The position numbers and the translations under genes are program-made. From positions 1 to 64,000 of the forward strand of contig NZ_BMVE01000005.1 in assembly GCF_014650555.1 (NCBI RefSeq): a stretch of DNA of 64,000 bases, written 5' to 3'. The notes beneath the pieces were generated by a model. The model saw only the letters and a list, made by a program, of their open reading frames with translations, had not been told where the DNA came from and did no database searches. Shown one piece after another: positions 1-7,895 of this stretch (within the stretch, counting starts at the first letter, position 1; every line of letters begins with the position of its first letter). The stretch is from Streptomyces goshikiensis (GTDB taxonomy: Bacteria > Actinomycetota > Actinomycetes > Streptomycetales > Streptomycetaceae).

Positions 1-404
1 GCTTCCTTTGTACTCACCCTCTCGGGCTTTCCTCCGGGCTTTCGTTCTTCGTTCTTACGTTTCCGACTCTATCAGAGTCAGTCCCGCTCGCTTTCCAGGT
101 GATTCGCTTTCGCGTTTTCCCTTTCCGGCGGTTCCAACCTTACCAGATCATTTCCGTGCCGTTTCCGGCTTGGATTTGAATTCGGCGGCCGTTGGAGGGC
201 CTTTGCCTTTCGGCGCTCCACCACATTAGCGCTTGTCCCTTGCGGCTCATAATCGGCCGCTTGGAATCAAATTCGGGCATGCCGAATAGGACCCCGCCAG
301 GGGCAAGTCGTAGTGGGTGGTTTGGCCGCTCTGGGGGTCTGCGGATGGCAGTGCCCCGTTCAAGCGGCTCGGGCTACGTTAGGCGTCCGCCAGACCCGAG
401 TCAA
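1..404 (-). promoter_or_regulatory. rRNA operon promoter and leader region, transcribed leftward
   Basis: Read on the minus strand, positions 1-60 contain the conserved Streptomyces pre-16S leader with AAGCCCGGAGGAAAGCCCG and, at the edge, GTGAGTACAAAGGAAGC. The 16S gene itself should lie just beyond the left edge. A clear promoter is visible at the far end: -35 TTGACT at 399-404 and -10 TAACGT at 376-381 with a 17-base spacer. Two further -10-like elements, TAAGGT (137-142) and TAGAGT (66-71), suggest tandem promoters as known for actinobacterial rrn operons. The region has lower GC than the rest of the window. Short reading frames here are not genes. The identification rests on remembered leader sequence. 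Confidence 0.8.
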
Positions 405-1042
405 GTTGAGCGGCGCCGGGGCACGTGGGCGCGGTACGGGCTCACCGTCGGGTCGTGGGTGATCCAGTAGCGGTACGGGTGGGCCGCGCCGGCGCCGCCG
501 ACTCCGGTGCGGGGGCCCGAGCTCACCAGGTCGCGCGAGGTGGGGGTGCCTGCCAGCAGCGACAAGGGGGAATCGGCACCGGCGCAGAGGTCCGCGCCGT
601 CCAGGGAGCGGTCCACGTCCAGGGCGGTGGCCAGACGGGCCGGACCCTTGGCCAGTTCTCGGTCCGATCTGGCTGAAATACGGCGTTTACGGGCGAGGTC
701 CGCACCCGTGGTGATCTCCCCCGCGCGCAGCAGGACACCGCTCGCGTGGTCCGGCGGCCCGCACACCAGGTTGAGGCTGAACCACATGCCGTAGATGAAG
801 TAGACGTACGCGTGTCCGGGCGGACCGAACATCGACGCGTTGCGGGCGGTGCGGCCCCGGTAGGCGTGGGAGCCGGGGTCGGACTCCCCCTCGTAGGCCT
901 CGACCTCCGTGATGCGCAGTTCGAGGGGGCCCTCCGCGGTGCGGCGCACCAGGGTGCGGCCGAGCAGGTCGGGGGCCACGGTGAGGACCGGCCTGTCGTA
1001 GAAGGACCGGGGCAGGGGCGTACGGTCGGGACGCGCGCTCAT
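401..1042 (-). CDS. mpg: 3-methyladenine DNA glycosylase, Mpg/AAG family
   Basis: The 213-residue product excises alkylated purines such as 3-methyladenine in base-excision repair. Family features include FYDRP near the N-terminus, the LGR(T)LVRR segment, the catalytic-region motif [20 protein letters not shown], and [19 protein letters not shown], which holds the DNA-intercalating and active-site tyrosines. The ATG at 1042 is chosen because family proteins start close to this point; an upstream start at 1129 would add 29 poorly conserved residues. The TGA stop at 401-403 lies inside the -35 hexamer of the neighbouring rRNA promoter, which is read in the same direction. Confidence 0.9.
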   Translation of the reverse strand: MSARPDRTPLPRSFYDRPVLTVAPDLLGRTLVRRTAEGPLELRITEVEAYEGESDPGSHAYRGRTARNASMFGPPGHAYVYFIYGMWFSLNLVCGPPDHASGVLLRAGEITTGADLARKRRISARSDRELAKGPARLATALDVDRSLDGADLCAGADSPLSLLAGTPTSRDLVSSGPRTGVGGAGAAHPYRYWITHDPTVSPYRAHVPRRRST

Positions 1043-1164
1043 CCGGTCGAGCGTAGTGGAACCGGCTCGAATCCCCGGGTGGTGCAACCGGGGCCTAAGG
1101 TTCCGCGTGGGTATGAGGTAGTCGCACAACAGTCCTTCAGCAGTCCGTTTAGGGGAGTCAGAGC

Positions 1165-1947
1165 ATGGGGTTCAGGAAGCTGTTCGCGAGCCTGGGTGCC
1201 GGTGGTGCTTCGGTGGACACGATCATCACCGAGCCGAACGTGGTTCCGGGCGGGATCGTGCAGGGCGAGGTCCGGATCCAGGGCGGATCCGTGGAGCAGC
1301 AGATCGAGGGGCTGTCCGTCGGCCTTCAGGCGCGGGTCGAGGTCGAGGCCAACGACGGCGAGTACAAGCAGGACATCGTCTTCAACAAGCAGCGCCTCGG
1401 CGGGGCCTTCCAGGTGCAGGCGGGCGCACTGCACGTCGTGCCGTTCGGGCTGGAGATCCCGGCGGAGACGCCGATCACCCACTTCGGCGGTCAGCACCTG
1501 CACGGGATGAACATCGGGGTCAGCACCGAGCTGGAGATCGCCCGCGCGGTGGACGCCGGTGACCTCGACGCGATCAACGTGCACCCGGTGCCGGCGCAGC
1601 AGGCGATCCTGGACGCCTTCCGGCAGCTCGGCTTCAGCTTCCGCAGCGCGGACATGGAGCGCGGGCACATCCGCGGGACGCGGCAGACGCTGCCGTTCTA
1701 CCAGGAGATCGAGTTCCTGCCGCCGTCGCAGTACCGCGGGCTGAACCAGGTGGAGCTGACCTTCGTCTCGGACGGCCACGAGATGGACGTCGTCCTGGAG
1801 ATGGACAAGAAGCCGGGTCTGTTCAGCGAGGGCAGCGACACGTACCGCTGCTTCCAGGTGGGTCTGCAGACGTACCAGAGCACCGACTGGGCCGCCTACC
1901 TGAACCAGTGGATCGCCTCGGTCGGTTCGCAGCGCAACTGGTTCTGA
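1165..1947 (+). CDS. SpoOM family sporulation-control protein
   Basis: The 260-residue protein belongs to the SpoOM (Spo0M) family, arrestin-fold proteins first described as sporulation-control factors in Bacillus; their biochemical role is not settled. It opens with [19 protein letters not shown] and has the family pattern of two beta-rich halves, with conserved VDTII and PGG(I)VQGEVRI near the start and [16 protein letters not shown] near the end. No signal peptide or membrane segment is visible, so it is probably cytoplasmic. The start is preceded by a GGGGAG-type ribosome site. It stands alone, divergent from mpg across about 120 bases. Confidence 0.85.
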   Translation: MGFRKLFASLGAGGASVDTIITEPNVVPGGIVQGEVRIQGGSVEQQIEGLSVGLQARVEVEANDGEYKQDIVFNKQRLGGAFQVQAGALHVVPFGLEIPAETPITHFGGQHLHGMNIGVSTELEIARAVDAGDLDAINVHPVPAQQAILDAFRQLGFSFRSADMERGHIRGTRQTLPFYQEIEFLPPSQYRGLNQVELTFVSDGHEMDVVLEMDKKPGLFSEGSDTYRCFQVGLQTYQSTDWAAYLNQWIASVGSQRNWF

Positions 1948-2002
1948 GCGGTTCTAGGCTCGCAGCCGTAGTCGTACCGGTCCGCGATCAGGAGGTTCAT
2001 CA

Positions 2003-2536
2003 GTGACCGAGCAGAGCAGGGCGCCCCTCCCCCACGCCTTCCACCCCGAGGTGCACGCCTTCTCCGTGGTGAGTTCGGACGTGACGCACGGGGCGGATCT
2101 GGGTGACGCCCAGGTCTTGCAGGGCGGGAACGTCTCGCCGCAGCTGCGGTGGGAGGGCTTCCCCGAGGGGACGAAGAGTTTCGCCGTGACGTGCTTCGAC
2201 CCGGACGCGCCCACGGGCAGCGGGTTCTGGCACTGGGTGCTCTTCGACCTGCCGGCGTCGGTCACCGAGCTGCCGGCCGGGGCGGGCAGCGGGAAGTTCG
2301 AGGGGCTGCCGGCCGGGGCCGTGCAGGTGCGCAACGACTACGGCACGAAGGACTTCGGCGGGGCGGCCCCGCCGGCCGGGGAGCGGCACCGTTACGTGTT
2401 CACCGTGTACGCGGTGGATCAGGAGAAGCTCGGTCCCGGTGACGACGTCTCGCCGGCCGTGGTCGGTTTCAATCTGCGCTTCCACACGCTGGGGCGTGCT
2501 CAGCTGATCGCCGAGTACGAGGCTCCGGCGGGCTGA
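2003..2536 (+). CDS. YbhB/YbcL-type phosphatidylethanolamine-binding (PEBP) protein
   Basis: The 177-residue product is a bacterial Raf-kinase-inhibitor-like PEBP protein. Diagnostic motifs are GGNVSPQLRWEGFPEGTKSFAVTCFDPDAP, in which DPDAP is the anion-binding loop, followed by GFWHWVLFDLP and, later, GERHRYVFTVYAVD. Family members bind phosphorylated head groups or small anions; the physiological ligand in bacteria is unknown. No signal peptide is present. The start is a GTG with a strong AGGAGG eight bases upstream. It is followed by a strong terminator. Confidence 0.9.
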   Translation: MTEQSRAPLPHAFHPEVHAFSVVSSDVTHGADLGDAQVLQGGNVSPQLRWEGFPEGTKSFAVTCFDPDAPTGSGFWHWVLFDLPASVTELPAGAGSGKFEGLPAGAVQVRNDYGTKDFGGAAPPAGERHRYVFTVYAVDQEKLGPGDDVSPAVVGFNLRFHTLGRAQLIAEYEAPAG

Positions 2537-2552
2537 TCTTCGCCGAGCGTTT

Positions 2553-2595
2553 GCCCGGTCCTGGTCTAAAGACGACCAGGACCGGGCATTTTTAT
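2553..2595 (+). terminator. Rho-independent terminator after the PEBP gene
   Basis: A perfect 14-base-pair stem (GCCCGGTCCTGGTC at 2553-2566, complement at 2574-2587) with a 7-base loop is followed by ATTTTTATT. It is the only terminator in the window with a proper T tract. Confidence 0.92.
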
Positions 2596-2684
2596 TGCGT
2601 TGTCCCGCGTGGCGCGCGCGACCAGAGTGGTTGCGGGCCTTGCCGCCAGGGTGGTCGCGGGCCTGCACACGGGAGGTGGGCGAG

Positions 2685-3188
2685 ATGCGGGACACGCTGG
2701 TGCTGAATGCGAGCTTCGAGCCGCTGTCGACGGTGACGCTGAACCGGGCTGTGGTCCTGGTGCTCCAGGACAAGGCGGTCGTCGAACAGTCGCACCCCGA
2801 ACTGCGTGTCCGAGCGGCCACCATGGAGCTTCCGATGCCCCGGGTGATCAGGCTGTGCAGGTACGTGCGGGTGCCCTTCCGAAGACATGCGCCCTGGTCA
2901 CGGAGGGGGGTGCTGGCCCGGGACCAGCACCGGTGCGCGTACTGCGGGAAGCGCGCGACGACCGTGGACCACGTATTGCCGCGGGCTCAGGGCGGCGGGG
3001 ACACCTGGCTGAACACGGTGGCGTCCTGCGCGGAGGACAACCACCGCAAGGCGGCCCGGACTCCGGAGGAGGCGGGGATGCCGCTCCTCCGGAAGCCGTT
3101 CGTGCCGTCGCCGGCGGACGCGATGCTGCTTGCTCTGGGGGCGGGAGCGCGGGAGGTCCTGCCGGAGTGGCTGGAGCGTTCCGCGTAG
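2685..3188 (+). CDS. HNH endonuclease family protein
   Basis: The 167-residue protein carries a typical actinobacterial HNH nuclease domain. CAYCGKRATTVDHVLPRAQGG supplies a CxxC pair and the D-H of the beta-beta-alpha metal finger, followed by WLNTVASCAEDNHRKAARTPEEAG, which completes the second metal-binding half. The N-terminal third (LNASFEPLSTVTLNRAVVLVL) is the conserved extension seen in this group. The role is unknown; it is not linked to any restriction or phage gene. ATG 2685 is preferred over an upstream start at 2595 because a GGGAGGTG ribosome site sits just before it. Confidence 0.88.
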   Translation: MRDTLVLNASFEPLSTVTLNRAVVLVLQDKAVVEQSHPELRVRAATMELPMPRVIRLCRYVRVPFRRHAPWSRRGVLARDQHRCAYCGKRATTVDHVLPRAQGGGDTWLNTVASCAEDNHRKAARTPEEAGMPLLRKPFVPSPADAMLLALGAGAREVLPEWLERSA

Positions 3189-3245
3189 GACGGTCCTTTT
3201 GACGGTCTGGCCGGTCCGCTGGGCGACGTACGTTATCTACGTCGT

Positions 3246-4040
3246 TCAGCGGAGCAGCAGCTGGACGATCGCGAGGGTTCCGACTACCACGATGACCGCG
3301 CGGAGCACACTCGGCGAGAGGCGGCGGCCGACCTTGGCGCCGATCTGGCCGCCGATGGTGGAGCCGACGGCGATCAGGACGACGGCCGTCCAGTCGAAGT
3401 CGGCGACGAAGAGGAAGAATACGGCCGCGATCCCGTTGACGAGGGCCGCGACCACGTTCTTGACGGCGTTGATCCGTTGCAGGTCGTCGCGGAGCAGCAG
3501 GCCCATGAGGCCGAGGTAGAGCACGCCCTGGGCGGCGCCGAAGTAGCCCCCGTACGCGCTGGAGAGCAGCATTCCGGTGAGCAGGGCCGGTCCCCCGTCG
3601 GGGTGTCCGGTGTCTCCTCCGGCGGCTTCCTGGCGCTTGCGCAGGGCGGCGGCCAGCCGGGGCTGGAGGATGACGAGCACGAGGGCCAGTCCGATGAGGA
3701 TCGGCACGATCGTGTCGAAGGAGTCGGACGGCAGGGTGAGCAGCAGGATGGCGCCCGCGAGTCCGCCGACGAGGGAGACGGCGCCGAGCCGGATGACGCG
3801 GCGGCGCTGGCCCGCCAGTTCCTTGCGGTAGCCGATGGCGCCGCTGATGGAGCCGGGCACCAGGCCGAGGGTGTTGGAGACGTTGGCGGTGACCGGGGGC
3901 AGGCCGGTGGCGAGGAGCACCGGGAAGGTGATCAGGGTGCCGGAGCCGACGATGGTGTTGATGGTTCCGGCGCCGATGCCGGCGGCGAAGACCGCGAGTG
4001 ATTCCCAGATGGACATGGACATGGACATGGACTGGGCCAT
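3246..4040 (-). CDS. TauE/SafE family sulfite/organosulfonate exporter-like permease
   Basis: This is a polytopic membrane protein with about eight predicted hydrophobic segments. It contains the family signature GAGTINTIVGSGTLITFPVLLATGLPP and the pseudo-repeated half around SSAYGGYFGAAQGVLYLGLMGLLLRDDLQRINAVKNVVA. Members move sulfite, sulfonates or other small anions; the substrate here cannot be read from sequence. The start is uncertain: the N-terminus is encoded by a run of ATG-TCC repeats (MAQSMSMSMSIW), so ATGs at 4040, 4028, 4022 and 4016 are all possible, as is 4073. It is last in a leftward run with SPFH, NfeD and an ABC ATPase, and convergent with the HNH gene. Confidence 0.87.
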   Translation of the reverse strand: MAQSMSMSMSIWESLAVFAAGIGAGTINTIVGSGTLITFPVLLATGLPPVTANVSNTLGLVPGSISGAIGYRKELAGQRRRVIRLGAVSLVGGLAGAILLLTLPSDSFDTIVPILIGLALVLVILQPRLAAALRKRQEAAGGDTGHPDGGPALLTGMLLSSAYGGYFGAAQGVLYLGLMGLLLRDDLQRINAVKNVVAALVNGIAAVFFLFVADFDWTAVVLIAVGSTIGGQIGAKVGRRLSPSVLRAVIVVVGTLAIVQLLLR

Positions 4041-4117
4041 CCCCTTTGCATGAGTGAGTCGCCTCCCCGCCATGAAGGTCGAGGGGCCTCACTGATCATG
4101 CAGCAGGGGAGGGGCCT

Positions 4118-5086
4118 TCAGTCGATCGGGGGCTGTTCGCGGCGGTCCGCCGCGCCCGTGTCGCCCGCGCTCTTGCCCTGGTTCTGCGGGTTGAAGCCCG
4201 AACCTCCGCCCATGGGGCCGAAGTTGCCCATGGCGCCGGAGAGGCCCTTGAGGGCGTCGCCGATCTCGCTGGGCACGATCCAGAGCTTGTTGGCGTCGCC
4301 TTCGGCGATCTTCGGGAGCATCTGGAGGTACTGGTAGGCGAGGAGCTTCTGGTCGGCGTCTCCGGCGTGGATGGACTCGAAGACCGTACGGATCGCCTGG
4401 GCTTCACCCTCGGCGCGCAGGGCTGCGGCCTTGGCGTCACCTTCGGCGCGCAGGATGGAGGACTGCTTCTCACCCTCGGCGCGCAGGATCTCGGACTGGC
4501 GGACACCTTCGGCCTGGAGGATCGCGGCGCGCTTGTCGCGGTCGGCGCGCATCTGCTTCTCCATCGAGTCCTGGATGGAGGTCGGCGGCTCGATGGCCTT
4601 GAGCTCGACGCGGTTGACGCGGATGCCCCACTTGCCGGTGGCCTCGTCGAGGACCCCGCGCAGCGCGGCGTTGATCTCCTCGCGGGAGGTGAGGGTCCGC
4701 TCCAGGTCCATGCCGCCGATGATGTTGCGCAGCGTGGTGACGGTGAGCTGCTCGATGGCCTGGATGTAGCTGGCCACTTCGTACGTCGCGGCGCGGGCGT
4801 CGGTCACCTGGTAGTAGATGACGGTGTCGATGTTGACGACCAGGTTGTCCTGGGTGATGACCGGCTGCGGCGGGAAGGGGACGACCTGTTCGCGCAGGTC
4901 GATCCGGTTGCGGATCGAGTCGATGAACGGGACGACGATGTTGAGGCCCGCGTTGAGGGTGCGGGTGTAGCGGCCGAACCGCTCGACGATGGCGGCGCTG
5001 GCCTGCGGGATCACCTGGATCGTCTTGACCAGTGCGATGAAGACCAGAACCACCAGAATGATCAGGACGATGATGATCGGTTGCAT
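4118..5086 (-). CDS. SPFH/Band 7 (stomatin/QmcA-like) membrane protein
   Basis: The 322-residue protein has one N-terminal membrane anchor (residues about 2-22) followed by an SPFH/prohibitin domain. Typical segments are IVERFGRYTRTLNAGLNIVVPFIDSI, LREQVVPFPPQPVITQDN and LRNIIGGMDLERTLTSREEIN. A charged coiled-coil arm follows, containing tandem 11-residue units such as ILRAEGEKQSS and ALRAEGEAQA. Proteins of this type form membrane scaffolds or cages and act with NfeD partners; the nfeD gene lies 104 bases upstream on the same strand. The C-terminal 50 residues are Gly/Asn/Gln-rich and probably disordered. Confidence 0.92.
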   Translation of the reverse strand: MQPIIIVLIILVVLVFIALVKTIQVIPQASAAIVERFGRYTRTLNAGLNIVVPFIDSIRNRIDLREQVVPFPPQPVITQDNLVVNIDTVIYYQVTDARAATYEVASYIQAIEQLTVTTLRNIIGGMDLERTLTSREEINAALRGVLDEATGKWGIRVNRVELKAIEPPTSIQDSMEKQMRADRDKRAAILQAEGVRQSEILRAEGEKQSSILRAEGDAKAAALRAEGEAQAIRTVFESIHAGDADQKLLAYQYLQMLPKIAEGDANKLWIVPSEIGDALKGLSGAMGNFGPMGGGSGFNPQNQGKSAGDTGAADRREQPPID

Positions 5087-5190
5087 GCGGTTCCCCGTGC
5101 CCTTCCGGCTGTCTGTGCTGCCCCGTTGAACGGAGTCTCGCAGACCCCGGGGCCGCGAGTCGGCTGCTTAGCGCACAAGCTCTTATCAGC

Positions 5191-5619
5191 TCACATCACG
5201 ACCGCGGTGGCTCCGTCGATCTCCACGACGTCCACCTGCCGGCCCGGTTCGAAGCTGGCGTCGGCATCGAGGCTGCGGGCGGACCAGATCTCGCCCGCGA
5301 GCTTGATGCGGCCGCCGCTGCCGTCGACGCGTTCGAGCACGACGGCGCTTCTGCCCTTCAAGGCGTCGATTCCGCTGCGGTGTTGGGGCCGCTGGTCGCG
5401 GTGCCGGTTCGCGATCGGCCGGACGACGGCGATGAGCGCGACCGACACGACGACGAAGACCAGGACCTGCGCCACCACTCCCCCGCCGAGCGCGGCCGTG
5501 ATCGCGGCGGCGACGGCGCCCACGGCGAACATTCCGAACTCGGGCATTGCCGTCAGGACGAGCGGGATGCCCAGTCCGACCGCGCCGATGAGCCACCACA
5601 CCCATGCGTCGATGTTCAC
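5191..5619 (-). CDS. NfeD family membrane protein
   Basis: The 142-residue protein has three to four hydrophobic segments in the first 75 residues and ends in an OB-fold NfeD domain (LKGRSAVVLERVDGSGGRIKLAGEIWSARS...FEPGRQVDVVEIDGATAVV). This is the short form without a ClpP-like protease domain. It immediately precedes the SPFH gene, the classic NfeD/SPFH pairing; the pair is thought to work together in membrane organisation or quality control. It lies 75 bases after the ABC ATPase gene and may be co-transcribed with it. Confidence 0.9.
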   Translation of the reverse strand: MNIDAWVWWLIGAVGLGIPLVLTAMPEFGMFAVGAVAAAITAALGGGVVAQVLVFVVVSVALIAVVRPIANRHRDQRPQHRSGIDALKGRSAVVLERVDGSGGRIKLAGEIWSARSLDADASFEPGRQVDVVEIDGATAVVM

Positions 5620-5694
5620 ATGGTCATGGTAGGTCGGGCGGGCGCGGTCCGGACAGGGTGCGGGGGCAGGCGTACCGCTCGTACTCGGGCCGTA

Positions 5695-6489
5695 TTAGCG
5701 CAGCGGGAGACCCCGGGCGCTCCAGCGGTCGTGCTCGGTGCGCTCGACGACGAGCGGGAGGCCGAAGCAGAGCGAGAGGTTGCGCGAGGTCAGTTCGAGG
5801 TCGATGGGGCCGGCGGTGACGACCTTGCCCTGGCGGATCATCAGCACGTGGGTGAAGCCGGGGGCGATCTCCTCGACGTGGTGCGTGACCATGACCATCG
5901 ACGGCGCGAGCGGGTCGCGGGCGAGGCGGCCGAGGCGGCGTACGAGGTCTTCGCGGCCGCCGAGGTCCAGACCGGCGGCGGGCTCGTCGAGGAGCAGCAG
6001 CTCGGGGTCGGTCATCAGGGCGCGGGCGATCAGGGTGCGCTTGCGCTCGCCCTCGGAGAGGGTGCCGAACTTCCGGTCGAGGTACTCGGTCATGCCGAGG
6101 CGGTCGAGGAAGGCGCGGGCGCGCAGCTCGTCGATCTCCTCGTACTCCTCCTGCCAGGTCGCCGTCATGCCGTAGGCGGCGGTGAGGACGGTCTGGAGGA
6201 CGGTCTGGCGCTTCGGGAGCTTGTCGGCCATCGCGATGCCGGCGACGCCGATGCGCGGGCGCAGCTCGAAGACGTCCACCTTGCCGAGGGTGCTGCCGAG
6301 GATGGTGGCGGTGCCCTTGGTGGGGAAGAGGTAGCTGGAGGCGACGTTGAGCAGGGTGGTCTTCCCGGCGCCGTTGGGGCCGAGGATCACCCAGCGCTCC
6401 CCCTCCTTGACCGACCAGGAGGCCTGGTCCACCAGAGCCCGGCCCTCGCGGACCACGGATACGTCCACCAGCTCCAGAACATCGCTCAT
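5695..6489 (-). CDS. ABC transporter ATP-binding protein
   Basis: This 264-residue single ABC domain has Walker A GPNGAGKTT (near residue 38), Walker B LLLLDEPAAGLD and switch histidine MVTHHVEEI. The signature is the unusual LSEGERKR rather than LSGGQ, as in ModF/YlmA-like cytosolic ABC ATPases. No permease gene is adjacent, so it may serve a distant transporter or a non-transport role. The ATG at 6489 is the first start and is followed directly by conserved sequence. It is divergent from the 6635 gene across 145 bases. Confidence 0.88.
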   Translation of the reverse strand: MSDVLELVDVSVVREGRALVDQASWSVKEGERWVILGPNGAGKTTLLNVASSYLFPTKGTATILGSTLGKVDVFELRPRIGVAGIAMADKLPKRQTVLQTVLTAAYGMTATWQEEYEEIDELRARAFLDRLGMTEYLDRKFGTLSEGERKRTLIARALMTDPELLLLDEPAAGLDLGGREDLVRRLGRLARDPLAPSMVMVTHHVEEIAPGFTHVLMIRQGKVVTAGPIDLELTSRNLSLCFGLPLVVERTEHDRWSARGLPLR

Positions 6490-6634
6490 GAGCGTGTTGT
6501 CTCCCCTTGCAGTCTCGGTTCGCTGTGTGCACCTGTAGGCGCAGCCCCAAGGGAAAACCTACGCCACTCGCGGAGCGGTCCGGGCGCCAGGCCGGGTGCC
6601 GGGGGCTCCGGGGGGAGATCCGTAAAGTGGGGGG

Positions 6635-7417
6635 ATGCTTTTCGAACCACGTTCAGGGCGGCTGGCCGCCTGGGGGAACGCGCTGCTGGCAGGTCTGGTC
6701 TCGCCCGACGAGGCCGTGTCGTCGATCGTGGGCGAGGACGCCGTGCACCGCGTGGTGGGGCTGCCGGGGGAATCTGGTCCGGTGGGGCTCACGCTCGCGC
6801 TGGGCCGGATGAGGGCGCTGGGGGTCGGCGGACTGCGGGTCGCGCTGCCGGCGCCGGGGCATCCGCTGGGGCTGAGCGGGCCGCCGGAGTTCAACGCGCG
6901 GGCGCTGGAGGCGCAGGAGGCGGTGGTCGCGGTGGGTGCGGCGCTGGGTCTGGTGCCGGAGGTGGCCGAGGCCGGACCGGCGGGTGACGTGCACGTCTCG
7001 GTGACGTGGCACGTCCTGCCGGTACGGGAGGCTCCGCCGGCGGACGTGCCGTCGCTCGGCGAGGCGGAGCGGGAGCTGGCGGAGGCGCTGCGCGAGGCGA
7101 CGGTGGTGCTGACGCGGCTGGACGTGGCGGCGTCGGGGCCGGTCGCGGAGGCGGCGCTGTCGGCGTACCGGGCGCGGGCGGAGGCCGGGCGGGAGGCGTT
7201 GGCGCCGGGCTATCCGGCGCGGGCGGTACGGGTGCTGGCGCTGGCGCAGCGGGTGGACCTGATGGTGTCGCTGGCGTACGAGAACGGGCACGGGGGTGCG
7301 GTGGCCGCCTCGGAGATGGCGGCGCGGGCGGAGGCGTTGCGGCCGGTGGAGCGGGTCGCCCGGCGGGCGCTGGTGGCGGCCTACAACTCGGCCGTCGAGG
7401 AGCGGGAGCGGGATTAG
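6635..7417 (+). CDS. Conserved actinobacterial protein of unknown function
   Basis: The 260-residue protein is rich in Ala, Leu, Val and Glu and has no recognisable catalytic motif, signal peptide or membrane segment. Strong codon bias at the third position (nearly all G/C) and a well-placed terminator support a real gene. The N-terminal half contains Gly-rich beta-like stretches (LGVGGLRVALPAPGHPLGLSGPPEFNARA), and the C-terminal half is probably helical with many EAE/RAR heptads. It has the look of a conserved Streptomyces hypothetical protein. I cannot assign a function. Confidence 0.75.
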   Translation: MLFEPRSGRLAAWGNALLAGLVSPDEAVSSIVGEDAVHRVVGLPGESGPVGLTLALGRMRALGVGGLRVALPAPGHPLGLSGPPEFNARALEAQEAVVAVGAALGLVPEVAEAGPAGDVHVSVTWHVLPVREAPPADVPSLGEAERELAEALREATVVLTRLDVAASGPVAEAALSAYRARAEAGREALAPGYPARAVRVLALAQRVDLMVSLAYENGHGGAVAASEMAARAEALRPVERVARRALVAAYNSAVEERERD

Positions 7418-7449
7418 CGCCGGGCCCGGTCGGGCGCCGGGCGTGCCTC

Positions 7450-7486
7450 GGCCCCGCTTCCCGGGGAGAAGGGAGGAAGCGGGGCC
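7450..7486. terminator. Bidirectional hairpin between convergent genes
   Basis: A perfect 12-base-pair GC-rich stem (GGCCCCGCTTCC at 7450-7461, complement at 7475-7486) lies between the 3' ends of the 6635 gene and the chaplin gene. There is no T tract, as is usual in Streptomyces. Confidence 0.75.
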
Positions 7487-7507
7487 GGGGTGTCTCGCGG
7501 GGCGGGG

Positions 7508-7744
7508 TCAGGCGTTGACGCCGGTGTTGCCGAAGGCGGCGTTGAGCAGGCCGATCACGGTGACCGTGTTGCCGACCACGTTCACGGGGACGTCGACGGG
7601 GGCCTGGATCAGGTTTCCGGAGCCCACGCCGGGCGAACCCACGGCCGTGCCCCCGGCCGACGCCGCCGAGGAGACGCCGGCAGCCGCGGCAAGGAGACCG
7701 CCCGCGATCATCGTGACGGCAGTGGCCTTCTTGAAGTTCTTCAC
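7508..7744 (-). CDS. chpE: Short chaplin, cysteine-free (ChpE-like)
   Basis: The 78-residue secreted protein has a basic, hydrophobic signal peptide (KNFKKATAVTMIAGGLLAAAAGVSSA) and one chaplin domain, with GSPGVGSGNLIQAPVDVPVN and VGNTVTVIGLLNAAFGN. Chaplins assemble into amyloid fibres that lower surface tension so that aerial hyphae can leave the substrate. The two cysteines of most short chaplins are absent, as in S. coelicolor ChpE. The start is GTG 7744, six bases after a GGAGG; an upstream TTG lacks a ribosome site. The ribosome site is partly buried in a long hairpin. The upstream genes are a response regulator and kinase on the same strand. Confidence 0.9.
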   Translation of the reverse strand: MKNFKKATAVTMIAGGLLAAAAGVSSAASAGGTAVGSPGVGSGNLIQAPVDVPVNVVGNTVTVIGLLNAAFGNTGVNA

Positions 7745-7754
7745 GTTCTTCGTC

Positions 7755-7799
7755 CTCCAGTACGTCTGCCGCGACAAAGCGCCGCGGCACGTACTGGAG
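7755..7799 (-). promoter_or_regulatory. 5'-UTR hairpin covering the chaplin ribosome-binding site
   Basis: CTCCAGTACG-TC-TGCCGCG (7755-7773) pairs with CGCGGCA-CGTACTGGAG (7783-7799), giving a 17-base-pair stem with one 2-base bulge and a 9-base loop. In the chaplin mRNA the 3' arm of the stem contains four bases of the GGAGG ribosome site (7754-7758). The structure could control translation; it could also act as an attenuator after the response-regulator gene. Confidence 0.7.
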
Positions 7800-7895
7800 A
7801 ACGGTCGCGCGGCGATCGGGATACGCCATGTGGGCTACATACACCCGACCGTATGAATCTCATATCGGAACCGAACGGTCCGCTCGGGCCCGGAA

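Noticed and set aside
8-470. Short reading frames in the first 470 bases
   Set aside because: They lie in the rRNA promoter and leader, have no ribosome sites and show unusual composition for genes.
1055-1085. tRNA T-arm-like GCTCGAATCCCC
   Set aside because: The loop lacks the TTC start and no acceptor, D or anticodon arm can be drawn around it.
5380-6987. Long open frame on the plus strand across NfeD and the ABC ATPase
   Set aside because: It is the antisense of well-supported genes, made of low-complexity Gly/Arg/Ala sequence, as is usual in high-GC DNA.
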